This document shows, one piece after another, positions 43,566-52,585 of a DNA stretch of 64,000 nucleotides. The notes under the pieces are model-generated. The model was given only the letters and a program-made list of their open reading frames with translations, was not told the origin of the DNA and ran no database searches. Origin of the DNA: Palsa-504 sp963834685 (GTDB lineage Bacteria; Actinomycetota; Actinomycetes; Streptosporangiales; Streptosporangiaceae). The first letter of the stretch is position 1; each line of letters starts with the position of its first letter. The stretch is from assembly GCA_963834685.1 (NCBI GenBank), contig CAWICW010000014.1, positions 1 to 64,000 of the forward strand. Reading direction: 5' to 3'. The position numbers and the translations under genes were made by a program.

Positions 43566-43847
43566 TTAGCGGTCTGCGCTAGGCACACGAGCCTCGTCAG
43601 GGTAGAACGGATCGTGCCCAACTCGTAGTGGAAAGCACACGCAGTGCATCCGCTTGAAAGTCTCGTATTGCTCCCGGCTTACCCGAACCTCCCGGCCGCA
43701 CCCGGTCCTGACCAGGCATTCCGCCTTGCCTGCCACAATCCGATCATGCCTCGGCGAAGCTCCGCGGTAACGCACGGATACCCGATTCCGCTTAACTCTT
43801 GACGACCCGAATACGTCATACATAAACATCCCGAAAGCCTCATACAT
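43566..43847 (-). CDS. Possible basic protein of unknown function
   Basis: About 93 residues if the ATG at 43847 is used; the open frame runs to 44006, but the longer form overlaps the leader of the secreted-protein gene. It is rich in Arg, Val and Cys ('GKAECLVRTGCGREVRVSRE', 'KRMHCVCFPLRVGHDPFYPD'). A Cys/His pattern could bind metal. The ribosome site is weak and no family is recognised. Confidence 0.35.
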   Translation of the reverse strand: MYEAFGMFMYDVFGSSRVKRNRVSVRYRGASPRHDRIVAGKAECLVRTGCGREVRVSREQYETFKRMHCVCFPLRVGHDPFYPDEARVPSADR

Positions 43848-43879
43848 AACGGAGAGGAGGTGGGAGGCTGTGGTGAGGA

Positions 43880-43995
43880 CTGACCATCTGGCTGGCGGAG
43901 TTGCCGGCCGTGGCACCGTCGTGCTTCTTCGGGTCGGTGGCGCTCCCTGCCAGATGGTCTGGCAACGCCCTAAGAGAGCGAAACGGAACGGGGTG
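43880..43995 (+). promoter_or_regulatory. Structured 5' leader of the secreted-protein gene
   Basis: An 11-base perfect inverted repeat (gaccatctggc ... gccagatggtc) with arms near 43881-43891 and 43948-43958 encloses about 56 GC-rich bases that can form further stems (for example gccggccgtggc with its partners). It ends shortly before the GGGGTGAAGCC that precedes the TTG start. An upstream GGAGAGGAGGT would suit a short ORF that reads through this region. The layout suggests an RNA element controlling the downstream gene. It does not clearly match a riboswitch class I know. Confidence 0.4.
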
Positions 43996-44000
43996 AAGCC

Positions 44001-45101
44001 TTGCACTTCAAACTCAGGCGAGCATTCGGGATAGTGGTTCCCGGGCTGCTCGGCAGTGCCCTCGTGGTGAGTGCGGCAGCACTCCCCGCGAGCGCGCAGA
44101 CATGGCAGGACACGGCGCTGATCTCTGGCTCTGTATCACCCGACACGTTCGCCGGCGCTGGCCTCGGGGCCACCAATGGCTCCGGTGTCATCAAGCTGTC
44201 CCCGACCGGCGGCGTGACCTGGTCGCTGCACGGCACGGTGCCGAGCGGCGTGTCCCTGTCCGGGACCACGATCAGCTATTCGGGCGGAGCGGTCACCAGC
44301 CCGACCACCATCGTGGCCGACGCTACGGATAGCGCCGGGAACGCTGAAGCGCTCGTGATCTCGGTCGTGATCACGTCCAACTCCATCCAGGTGACCGGTA
44401 CGCCCGTCAAGGTGTCGCTGTCCGCACTAGCCGATTCGAACGTCTCCGGCACCGTGAAGTTCAGTGCGACCAGTTCGGCGGGGAGCACCGACACCATCAA
44501 CTTCGCCGAGTCGAAGCTGCCGTCCGGGCTGACCTCCGGGAATCCCGTGCTGACCTACGTCGGGGGAACTGCTGCTCCCGGCACCTACGCCGGAGTCGTG
44601 GTCACGGCCACCGATGCTGACGGCGCCGTGCTGAACGGCACCTTCACCCTCACGGTCGTCAGCAACTACGGCGACGAGGTCAACCGGTTCGGCAACGGGT
44701 TCGATTCGTACCAGCAGCACCAGTACCCGGGCGCGATCATCGCCGGATGGACCGCGACCCAGGGCGACCCGGCGACGCACTTCCTGCTCAACAACGGCAC
44801 TCACAAGGGTGCAGTCCAGTTGGAGTACGCGCCCAAGGGTTCGGGGTCCGGGCTCTGCGTGTCCGATCCCGGCGGCGGCTGGTCATCTGACCCGCTGCGC
44901 GACGGCCTGATCCTCGCGTCGTGCAACACCGGTCCGTGGCAGCAGTTCATTCCGCAGTCGAACGGCACGCTGAAGAACGTTGCTACCGGCCTGTACGTCA
45001 ACCCGGCCGGCACCGGCGTGCAGCTGCGCGGCGGCTCCGCTCCCACGCCGTGGGGTGGCTCCAACTACACCTGGACGGACTATTCCAGCCTGCCTGGGTG
45101 A
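44001..45101 (+). CDS. Secreted Ig-like/lectin-like repeat protein
   Basis: 366 residues from a TTG at 44001. A signal peptide ('RRAFGIVVPGLLGSALVVSA' with cleavage after 'LPASA') is followed by two putative-Ig-type beta domains. The first contains 'LSPTGGVTWSLHGTVPSGVS', the second 'SGTVKFSATSSAGSTDTINF'. The C-terminal 100 residues resemble a ricin-type lectin unit ('GLCVSDPGGGWSSDPLRDGL', 'PWQQFIPQSNGTLKNVATGL'). It is probably released or wall-bound and may bind glycans. It has its own leader structure and strong terminator, so it is a single-gene unit. Confidence 0.7.
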   Translation: MHFKLRRAFGIVVPGLLGSALVVSAAALPASAQTWQDTALISGSVSPDTFAGAGLGATNGSGVIKLSPTGGVTWSLHGTVPSGVSLSGTTISYSGGAVTSPTTIVADATDSAGNAEALVISVVITSNSIQVTGTPVKVSLSALADSNVSGTVKFSATSSAGSTDTINFAESKLPSGLTSGNPVLTYVGGTAAPGTYAGVVVTATDADGAVLNGTFTLTVVSNYGDEVNRFGNGFDSYQQHQYPGAIIAGWTATQGDPATHFLLNNGTHKGAVQLEYAPKGSGSGLCVSDPGGGWSSDPLRDGLILASCNTGPWQQFIPQSNGTLKNVATGLYVNPAGTGVQLRGGSAPTPWGGSNYTWTDYSSLPG

Positions 45102-45112
45102 GGAGTTAATAC

Positions 45113-45156
45113 AGACCAGTGGAGGGGCCCCGCCCGGGTCCCCTCCACTGGTCTTT
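45113..45156 (+). terminator. Strong rho-independent terminator
   Basis: A perfect 15-base stem (agaccagtggagggg at 45113-45127 with its complement at 45140-45154) with a 12-base loop, followed by TTT. It lies 11 bases after the stop of the secreted-protein gene. Because it is symmetric it may also stop the convergent glycosyltransferase transcript. Confidence 0.85.
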
Positions 45157-45173
45157 GAGTGGGAGCGCTGCGG

Positions 45174-46778
45174 TTACGCGGGGGGATGGAAGTGATCGTC
45201 GGGCCGGCCCTGGGCGTCGCTGTCATCGGGCCGGCGACGGACCGCGGGGACCGTCTCGGCTGAGCGCGGCTGTGACGGCGTCTCCCATTCCCCTGGCCCC
45301 GGGCCGGTGGTGGTGGGGGCAGGGGTCCTCTCGCGGTCCCAGCCGGCCATAGCCGTCACGGCGAGCACCGCCGCGATGGGGATCAGGGAAAACTGCGGCA
45401 GTTCGTACCGCCAGTCGAAGGTCGCGATGATAAACGGGGGCACGACCATGGCGATGGTGCCGAGCGAGAAAAGCAGGCAGGGGCCGCGAAGCCTGCTGCG
45501 CCGGGCCCGGCCGAGGCCGGCCATGCCTGCCAAGCCCAGCGCGAGACCGGCGGCGAGCACCGGTCCGGGCACGTAGAAGTCGTGGCCGTAGCCGGTCAGG
45601 AAATCGGCCAGCTCGGGCTGGACGCGCGGGCCGCTGCCGCTGTAGGTGACGAGCGCGGCCCTCTCGTCCTTGTCCGCCGGGAAGAACGGGTGGAAGTCGT
45701 GGTACCTGGTCGGGTATTCCTCGGGCCCGTCGCCGCGTATCGGCGAGAAGCTGTACAGGACGTCGTTGGCCACGACCCCCAGGTAGGTCAGCGGCTGGTG
45801 TTTGATGATGCGCCAGTTGAAGTCGTTGATGATCTGGCCCTTGCTCAGCCCGGCCGTCGGCTTGAGGGTCACCTGCGGAGACCCTTTCGCCCACATGTAG
45901 AAGTCCGGGTTGCGCTGCGCCGGCGGCTGCTGGGGGCACAGGTGCTGCTCGTACGAGGGCAGCGACAGGCCCGTGCACTCGGCGAACTGCGCGATCCGCC
46001 CGTACATGAACTGGCTGTTGTAGGTGACGAAGTTGAAGGTCCCGAACCACATCTGAAACCAGATGAGGTAGCCGAGCACCGGGAGCAGGCAGCCGGCCAG
46101 CAGCAGCCCGGCCCGGATCGCCAGGCGCCGCCAGGGCCGGATGACGACCCCCAGATAGAGCAGCGCAGGAATCATCACCAGCAGATCGGATTCCCGGATG
46201 ATGGTGGCGGCGGCGATCAGCAGCCCGGCCACGACGGGCGCCGTCCTGCCGATCGCATCGCGTTTCCACACCAGGACGACCAGCGCCAGGAAGGTCAGGA
46301 ACGTCGCACTGACGTCGGCCAGGATGTACTGCTCGAGGTCGAGCTGGAGCGGGTCGAACAGCACCGGGACGGTCGCCAGCGCGGCCAGCCAGCGCCGGGC
46401 GCCGAAGTGGATCAGCGTCGCGTAGATCAGCACCGCCGTGGCCAGGCCGAGCAGGTGCTGCACCGCGACCACCGCCGCGAGGTTGTGGGCCAGCACCGCC
46501 GGGATGAGCAGGAACGAATAACCGCTGGTGCGCAGCCAGTCCGGAACCCACTGGCCGACGATGAAGTTGTGGGCGTACTGCAGGTACCGCTCGCTGTCGG
46601 GGAAGATCAGCGCCTGCTGGTAGGCAAACTGGACCACGACGCGCAGCGCGGCGGCGCATACGACCACGACGGCGAACAGCCAATGCTGGCGCACCGTACG
46701 CCGGCTGCGTCCGGCGAACTCGTGCACGAGGCGCCGGGACGGAGCGAGCGCCGGCCTGGCCAGGCGCGACGGGTACAT
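45174..46778 (-). CDS. Membrane glycosyltransferase, GT39/PMT-like (GT-C fold)
   Basis: 534 residues from the ATG at 46778; the longer open frame upstream has no coding character. About eleven membrane segments. The first extracytoplasmic loop has 'QQALIFPDSERYLQYAHNFI', where the acidic pair DSE stands in the position of the GT-C catalytic motif. 'REPR'-like 'IRESDLLVMIPALLYLGVVI' also fits the family. It would transfer a sugar from a polyprenyl-phosphate donor outside the membrane. The tail of 60 residues is cytoplasmic and charged. It is divergent from the GT87-like gene at 47039. Confidence 0.78.
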   Translation of the reverse strand: MYPSRLARPALAPSRRLVHEFAGRSRRTVRQHWLFAVVVVCAAALRVVVQFAYQQALIFPDSERYLQYAHNFIVGQWVPDWLRTSGYSFLLIPAVLAHNLAAVVAVQHLLGLATAVLIYATLIHFGARRWLAALATVPVLFDPLQLDLEQYILADVSATFLTFLALVVLVWKRDAIGRTAPVVAGLLIAAATIIRESDLLVMIPALLYLGVVIRPWRRLAIRAGLLLAGCLLPVLGYLIWFQMWFGTFNFVTYNSQFMYGRIAQFAECTGLSLPSYEQHLCPQQPPAQRNPDFYMWAKGSPQVTLKPTAGLSKGQIINDFNWRIIKHQPLTYLGVVANDVLYSFSPIRGDGPEEYPTRYHDFHPFFPADKDERAALVTYSGSGPRVQPELADFLTGYGHDFYVPGPVLAAGLALGLAGMAGLGRARRSRLRGPCLLFSLGTIAMVVPPFIIATFDWRYELPQFSLIPIAAVLAVTAMAGWDRERTPAPTTTGPGPGEWETPSQPRSAETVPAVRRRPDDSDAQGRPDDHFHPPA

Positions 46779-47038
46779 GGTCCTCAAGCTAACCGCATCC
46801 GCGCTACCCGATGCGCCAGTTTGCCGGCAACTCGCTGTGACAGCGGCCGGGTATCGGCCATGCGGGCCGACGACACCGCATGGATGGCCCGGGCGCGCGA
46901 TGACGCGCCCGATGTTCTCCCCGAGAGTGCCGCCCACCCCCCCACGCTCGCCTACCATGCAGGTCATGGATTCCTTGGTATTGGGGTGGTCGGCCAGGCC
47001 GGGGCGTGGCCCCGGATGCTCTGGTCCAGGGTGATGCG

Positions 47039-48520
47039 ATGACCCAGGGTCCGGTTACCAAGGCGTCAGATCCCGCCGCCGCGCAGCCCGCCAAGCTCGC
47101 CGAGCCGCCGATACCCGGCGGCCGGGTCGAGGCGCTGATGGGCGTGCTCATCCGGGCGCTCAAGTCCAGCCCGCTGGCCCGGCCGCTGCCCGCGGTGTCA
47201 CTGTCCGCGCTCGGGCTCGGGCTGCTGGCCTTCACCGGTCTGTGTGCAACCGCGCCCGGCGCGAGCGCGGCGGCGCTGCCGGTCTTCCTGCCGCTCACCG
47301 CCCTGGCCCGCCGGCTCGACGCGCCGGTGCTCTCCGCCGACGTCACCAACGCCATCATGTACCCCGCCATCACGTTCTGCTGCCTGGGCCTGGCCGGCAT
47401 GCTGTGGGCCAACAGCCGCGGCTGGCAGCCGAACCCGCGGCGGGTCTTCTGGACCGCGGTGGTGGTGGTCGGAGTGGTGGTGAACATCACACCGGTCGGC
47501 AGCTCTGACCCGGCCAGCCTCGCCGCGTACGGGCGCATCGCCGCGCTCGGGCACGATCCGTACACCTTCCTGCCCATCCAACTGCCCGGCGGCGCCCGCA
47601 ATCCGTATGTCGCCCTGGTCGACCCCCGATGGCGGTCGGCCCCCTCGGTATACGGCCCGGTGGCCACCTGGACGCACCTGGCCGCGGCGCTCGTCGGCGG
47701 CAGCAGGCCGTGGCTGACCATCTGGGTCCTGATGATCATGACCGGGGTCGCGTACCTCGCCGCCGGGTACCTGCTGCTGCGCTCGGCGGCCAACCCGGTG
47801 CGAGCCGGCCTGATCTGGGCCGCGAACCCGCTGCTGATCTACGTGCTGGTCATGGGCGGGCAGCTTGATGCCTTCGTCGCGCTGGCCGGGATCGCGGCCA
47901 TCCTGATCTGGCGCCGCGGCGCGACCGTCGGGCATGACCTGGCCACCGGCGTGCTGATCGGCATTGCCCTCGGGATCAAGATCAGCGCGGCGTTCGTCGC
48001 GCTGGGCATCGCCGTGCCGCTGATCCGCGAGCGCGCCTGGGCGCGCCTGCTCCGCACCGCCGCCGCCGCGGCCGTGACCGCGTTCGGACTGTACTTCTTC
48101 ACCTACGGCCTGAACGCGCTCAAGCCGCTGCCGAGCGCGTCCGGGCGGGTCATCTCGCCGTCGTTCTGGTGGCTGTTCCAGAAGATCGGCGACCACCTGG
48201 CCACCCCGGCGACGATCAATGCGCTGATCGGCGTGCTGTGGCCGCTGCTGCTGCTCCTGCTGGCCTGGTACCTGTACAACCGGCTGTCCCCGGACGTACC
48301 CGCCGTACTCGCGGCCACCTGCGCGCTGACCTTCGCCTGGGTCCTGGTGGCCCCGTGGTCGCTGCCCTGGTACACCGCGGTGGCGTGGGTCACGCTCGCC
48401 CTGCTGCCGCGCAACTCGCTGACCCGCTGGCTCGCGCTGGCGACCTTGGTACCCGCGCTGCTGCACTTCAGCGCCGGGCAGCCGGACAACCACCCGGGCG
48501 GCCCGGCCCCGACCCCGTAA
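47039..48520 (+). CDS. DUF2029/GT87-like membrane mannosyltransferase
   Basis: 493 residues from the ATG at 47039 (ccagggtgatgcg upstream). Twelve or so membrane segments. Recognisable parts are 'FTGLCATAPGASAAALPVFL', 'VNITPVGSSDPASLAAYGRI' (an acidic residue after the first loop), 'NPLLIYVLVMGGQLDAFVAL' and 'GIALGIKISAAFVALGIAVP'. GT87 enzymes use polyprenyl-phosphate-mannose to build envelope mannans. It is followed within 12 bases by the GH76 gene, so a mannan-related role fits both. Confidence 0.78.
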   Translation: MTQGPVTKASDPAAAQPAKLAEPPIPGGRVEALMGVLIRALKSSPLARPLPAVSLSALGLGLLAFTGLCATAPGASAAALPVFLPLTALARRLDAPVLSADVTNAIMYPAITFCCLGLAGMLWANSRGWQPNPRRVFWTAVVVVGVVVNITPVGSSDPASLAAYGRIAALGHDPYTFLPIQLPGGARNPYVALVDPRWRSAPSVYGPVATWTHLAAALVGGSRPWLTIWVLMIMTGVAYLAAGYLLLRSAANPVRAGLIWAANPLLIYVLVMGGQLDAFVALAGIAAILIWRRGATVGHDLATGVLIGIALGIKISAAFVALGIAVPLIRERAWARLLRTAAAAAVTAFGLYFFTYGLNALKPLPSASGRVISPSFWWLFQKIGDHLATPATINALIGVLWPLLLLLLAWYLYNRLSPDVPAVLAATCALTFAWVLVAPWSLPWYTAVAWVTLALLPRNSLTRWLALATLVPALLHFSAGQPDNHPGGPAPTP

Positions 48521-48532
48521 GACCCCGTAGCC

Positions 48533-49576
48533 GTGCCGCCACAGCCGGAGCATGAGCCGGAGCAGTACCGGGCCTGGGCCAGCGAAGCCGTCGGCGCGCT
48601 GCAGCGCTGGTATAACCCGAGGACCGGACTATGGAAGACCGCCGGCTGGTGGAACTCGGCCAATGCGCTGACCGCGGTGATCCAGTACAGCCAGCGGACC
48701 GGCGAGCGCGGGTACCGGCACGTCATCGAGACCACGTTTCGCCGGGCCCAGCGGGTCAACCGTGGTTTCAGCAACCTGTATTACGACGATGACGGCTGGT
48801 GGGCGCTGGCCTGGATCTCGGCGTTCGACCTGACCGGCGAGGTGAAGTACCTCGATATGGCGCGTGCGCTGTTTGCCGGGATGGCGGCCGGCTGGGACGA
48901 CGCGTGCGGCGGCGGCCTGTGGTGGACGCGCCGGAAGACCTACAAGAACGCGATACCGAACGAGCTCTTCCTGCTCATCGCGGGCCGGCTCCATCAGCGT
49001 ACGGCCAGCTCCGACAGCGACTATCTCCACTGGGCGCTGCGCGAGTGGCGGTGGTTCAGGGCCAGCGGCATGATCGGCCCGGCCGGCCTGGTCAACGACG
49101 GACTGACCGCCGACTGCGCGAACAATGGCCGGACGACCTGGACCTACAACCAGGGCGTGGTCATCGGCGGACTCGCGGTGCTGTACGAGATCACCGGCGA
49201 CCACTCCCATCTCGGGCAGGCGGGAGCCATCGCGGCGGCGGCGCTGCGCGACCTGACCGTGCCGCCGGGCATCCTCACCGAGCCGGGCGAGCGGCAGACC
49301 GGTCGCCGTGACCGCGACCGGCCCCAGTTCAAGGGCATCTTCGTCAGGCACCTGTACGAGCTCTACCGGCACCGTCCGTGGGACGAATACCGCGACTTTA
49401 TCCTGGCCAATGCGACCTCGCTGTGGCGGAACAGCAGGAACCAGCGCAACCAGGTCGGGCTGGCCTGGACCGGGCCATTCGACCGGGCCGACGCCGTCCG
49501 GCAGGGATCGGCTCTCGACGCGCTCAACGCCGCGGTGGGTGTCACCGATCCTGCAGCATCCGGGCCGGATCAGTGA
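48533..49576 (+). CDS. Glycoside hydrolase family 76 (alpha-1,6-mannanase-like)
   Basis: 347 residues from a GTG at 48533. The (alpha/alpha)6 barrel has the catalytic Asp pair in 'NLYYDDDGWWALAWI' (about 85-87), 'GGGLWWTRRKTYKNAIPNEL' and 'TTWTYNQGVVIGGLAVLYEI'. The ending 'VGLAWTGPFDRADAVRQGSA' is the family tail. No signal peptide is present, unlike secreted GH76 enzymes, so it may act inside or be carried out otherwise. It follows the GT87-like gene closely. A GH76 tail fragment also occurs at 60457-60627. Confidence 0.85.
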   Translation: MPPQPEHEPEQYRAWASEAVGALQRWYNPRTGLWKTAGWWNSANALTAVIQYSQRTGERGYRHVIETTFRRAQRVNRGFSNLYYDDDGWWALAWISAFDLTGEVKYLDMARALFAGMAAGWDDACGGGLWWTRRKTYKNAIPNELFLLIAGRLHQRTASSDSDYLHWALREWRWFRASGMIGPAGLVNDGLTADCANNGRTTWTYNQGVVIGGLAVLYEITGDHSHLGQAGAIAAAALRDLTVPPGILTEPGERQTGRRDRDRPQFKGIFVRHLYELYRHRPWDEYRDFILANATSLWRNSRNQRNQVGLAWTGPFDRADAVRQGSALDALNAAVGVTDPAASGPDQ

Positions 49577-49602
49577 CCGGTGACCGGGAATGCTTCACAG
49601 GC

Positions 49603-52380
49603 TTACGCCCGCCTAGCCAGCAACGCCACGACGGAGAAACCAGCGACCAGCGCTCCCGCCACGAGCGACCAGGCCAGCCCGGCCAGGAAGCCGGGCGGCG
49701 TATAGCTCCAGGTGAGCACGCCGAGCCCGGGCGGTACGTCGACGGCCTGGACCAGACCGTCGCGCTGGACGGTCAGCGTGGTCGGCAGGCCGTACCGGGG
49801 TCGCCACGTGGCGCTCCAGCCGGCGAGCGCCGCCACCGAGCGGACCACGCGGGCCCCGTCCCGGGAGAACACCGTGGCCGCCGTCGGCGCGGCGGGCGGA
49901 CCGCTGGCGTCCCCGACCGACGCACCGGAGATGGACCGGCCCGGGAGGGCCTCGATGCGGAGCGGCGGCTCGGCCAGGTGGTTGGCGAACACCGCGAACG
50001 GGCCGTCGAAGCCGGCAAACTGCCACCGGGGCGGGACGAGAGCATCTTCTAGCTGGCCGTCGGCCACGACCATGCTTCCGTCCGCCGCGACGATGGAGGG
50101 CGGGCCCAGCACGCCGCGCGCGGCGTGCGCCTGGGCCATCACCGCCACGCTCGCCGCCGGGCGGGCAACGGTGATGGCCAGGGTCGAGGGGGTCACCGCT
50201 TCCGCGCGGAACCAGCGCGTCGAGCCGTCTGGGTTCGTGAGCCCGATCTGAGTCCCTGCGGCCGCGTCGTGCCTGGCGTCAGGGTCAGGTATCTCGACCT
50301 TGGACACGTCACCCGCGGCGCCGAGGTACCAGGTGACACGCTGATCCGCGGAGATGTCGCGGCGCCCGGTGCCCGGCGGTCCGCCGGCCGGCCCGTTCCC
50401 GTCGCTGCTGGTGACGAGGTACGCGGCCGGGGTCAGCAGGACCGAGGTATCGAGCTGGTCGAGGGTCCCGTCCGCGACGGCCTGCGGCGCGAGCGTGTCC
50501 TGTCCGTCTCCGGTGGCCTGGTGTGATCCGGTCACTGACGCGTAGGTGCCCTCGACGGTCGACGTGTAGCCCTGCACGGACGGCATCGCGCCGGGGCCGA
50601 CGGCGTTGTTGTCCGGCGGGTCGAGGCCGGACAGCTCAGCCGGATCGAGCAGGTCGGGATCGTAGATCGCGAAACGCCCTGGATAGCCGAGCGCCGCCAC
50701 CGGGCGCAGGGGAGCCGTCGCCGTCTGGCTCGCCGCGGCGCCACCCGCGCCACCGGAAGAGGCGGCTGAAGAGGCGGCTGAACGGACTGCGGAAGGGGCA
50801 GCGGAGCTGGCGGGGGAGGCACCGGCGAAGAGACCGGGCCCGACCTCTACGACGGCGAGGATGGTGAAGACGATCACGTCGACGACGACGAAGCCGGCGA
50901 TCAGGCCCGAGCGCAGCCTGCGCCCTAGCCGCCACCCGAAGATCACCAGCGCGGCCGCGGCGGCTCCCAGTAGCGCGTACGGAAGCAGGTAGGGCTTCAG
51001 GTGACCGACCGCGCCGGCGCTCGGGCTGATGTTCAGCCCCACCCAGCGAATCCAGCTCGCACCCCAGGTGACGCCGAGCACGACGGCCACGACCACCGCC
51101 AGCGGCGGCACCGCGCCGAGGACGGTCTCCCGGGTGATCCAGTGGGTCCGGGACCTCTCGAAGGGCTGATCGGCCCAGTACGCGAGCAGCACAGCCAGTG
51201 CCAGGTCTAGCACCAGGATGTTGCGGCTCTGCAGCCGCTGGTCACCGAACAACGGCAGGTGGTACAGCACGCTTCCCAGCGGCGTGTTGCCGCCGAGCGC
51301 CAGCGCGACTCCGACGAGCGCCATGACGTGCCAGACGAGCCACTCCGGGGGCCGCGCGCGCCATCGCAGCCGGCCAAGGAGGGCGAACGCGGCGACGAGT
51401 GGGAGGATGCCGACGTAACTCGTCACCTCGGTCAGGTTGTAGAAGCCGAAGAAGCTGGGCTGGCCCAGCGAACCGGAGCCCCCGAGGAGGTCTGGCACCA
51501 GGGTCAGCAGCACCCAGCGGACCGGCAGCGAGCCGGAACTATACAGCGCCATCGAATCCGCCCCACGCTGAGAGCTGGCGATCGTGGCCAGGCCGGGCAG
51601 CCACTGAATCGCTGCCAGGCACACGCCCAGGGCCAGGCCCGCGGTGACCGAGACGGCGGCCGGGCCCGCGCGGCGCCCCAGCCGGGCGACCTGCCACGTC
51701 GCGTAGATCAGCAGGATCACGCAGGCGTCGTCGACGGCCCGCGGCTCGCCCGCGAGGATCACCAGGCCCATGGCCGTGGCCAGGACCGCGGTCCAGCCCA
51801 GCCGAGACGCGGCGGGGCGGTCTTGCGAGAGCCGCAGGATGCTCAGCAGGGCCAGCGGCACCCAGCTCAGCCCGGCCACCAGGCCGAGGTGGGTCACCTG
51901 CGCCGACATGCCCCCGGCGAAGGCGAACGAGAATGCCCCGAGGAAGCTGGCCAGGCTCGCTAGCCGGAGGGCCCGCAGGAAGCAGAACATCGCCAGCCCG
52001 GCCACTGCCCAGGTGGTGATCATGTTGAGCGTCCACGCCGCGGTGCCGGGCAAGATGGCGAACAGCCAGGTGAGAGGGTATGCGGCCGCCGAGTTCCAGT
52101 CCGTCAGCAACGGCGCGCCGCTCCAGATGTACGGATCGAACAGCGGCAGGTGCCCGGCCCGGATCTCACGCCCGGCCAGTACGCGCAGCGGGAGGTTCTG
52201 GGTCAGGTCGTCACCAGGAAGAACGGCGTGCCCGAACAGCGCCGGGACGCCGAAGATGACGGCCGGCAGCGTGATGAGCAGGACGACGGCTACCACGTCG
52301 CCCCGCCGTCGCCAGGACATCTGTGCGCTGGGGGCATCTGCCGCCATGACGTCCGTCGTCAGCGGCGACTCAGTCCTCAT
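49603..52380 (-). CDS. YfhO-family large membrane protein
   Basis: 925 residues from the ATG at 52380; the frame is open to 52896 but the extra part has no coding character. About a dozen membrane helices: 'VAVVLLITLPAVIFGVPALF', 'FLGAFSFAFAGGMSAQVTHL', 'LQSRNILVLDLALAVLLAYW'. The loop 'LPGDDLTQNLPLR' is typical of YfhO/GT-C proteins. The final 400 residues form an extracytoplasmic region before the last helix. YfhO proteins help glycosylate teichoic acids or other envelope polymers. It is convergent with the GH76 gene and separated by 26 bases. Confidence 0.82.
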   Translation of the reverse strand: MRTESPLTTDVMAADAPSAQMSWRRRGDVVAVVLLITLPAVIFGVPALFGHAVLPGDDLTQNLPLRVLAGREIRAGHLPLFDPYIWSGAPLLTDWNSAAAYPLTWLFAILPGTAAWTLNMITTWAVAGLAMFCFLRALRLASLASFLGAFSFAFAGGMSAQVTHLGLVAGLSWVPLALLSILRLSQDRPAASRLGWTAVLATAMGLVILAGEPRAVDDACVILLIYATWQVARLGRRAGPAAVSVTAGLALGVCLAAIQWLPGLATIASSQRGADSMALYSSGSLPVRWVLLTLVPDLLGGSGSLGQPSFFGFYNLTEVTSYVGILPLVAAFALLGRLRWRARPPEWLVWHVMALVGVALALGGNTPLGSVLYHLPLFGDQRLQSRNILVLDLALAVLLAYWADQPFERSRTHWITRETVLGAVPPLAVVVAVVLGVTWGASWIRWVGLNISPSAGAVGHLKPYLLPYALLGAAAAALVIFGWRLGRRLRSGLIAGFVVVDVIVFTILAVVEVGPGLFAGASPASSAAPSAVRSAASSAASSGGAGGAAASQTATAPLRPVAALGYPGRFAIYDPDLLDPAELSGLDPPDNNAVGPGAMPSVQGYTSTVEGTYASVTGSHQATGDGQDTLAPQAVADGTLDQLDTSVLLTPAAYLVTSSDGNGPAGGPPGTGRRDISADQRVTWYLGAAGDVSKVEIPDPDARHDAAAGTQIGLTNPDGSTRWFRAEAVTPSTLAITVARPAASVAVMAQAHAARGVLGPPSIVAADGSMVVADGQLEDALVPPRWQFAGFDGPFAVFANHLAEPPLRIEALPGRSISGASVGDASGPPAAPTAATVFSRDGARVVRSVAALAGWSATWRPRYGLPTTLTVQRDGLVQAVDVPPGLGVLTWSYTPPGFLAGLAWSLVAGALVAGFSVVALLARRA

Positions 52381-52585
52381 TGTGTGCACTTTGCAACTCG
52401 AACCTAAGAATTGCCGGGAGATTTTCACTGACCTACCTGAATAACGGACCGACTGTAGCGGGTGCCGCATGAGACGGGCGTGGCGTTCGTCAGTCCATGG
52501 GACCCTAGCTATGCCTGTGCCGTAAGGCTTAGAGTGCAGCCGTGGTCGTATACGCGCGGTACGGTGCGCCAGTGAGGGACGTCCG

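Noticed and set aside
43880..44036. Short GTG-started ORF reading through the leader of the secreted-protein gene
   Set aside because: It has a good ribosome site, but its sequence looks like translated structured RNA and ends inside the next gene; kept only as a remark on the leader.
45582..47042. 486-codon open frame antisense to the GT39-like gene
   Set aside because: It is the mirror of a clear membrane-protein gene; its translation is Arg/Gln/Gly-rich without domain patterns, as expected from antisense GC-rich DNA.
47198..48553. 451-codon open frame antisense to the GT87-like gene
   Set aside because: Same reasoning; low-complexity Gln/Arg composition and no ribosome site.
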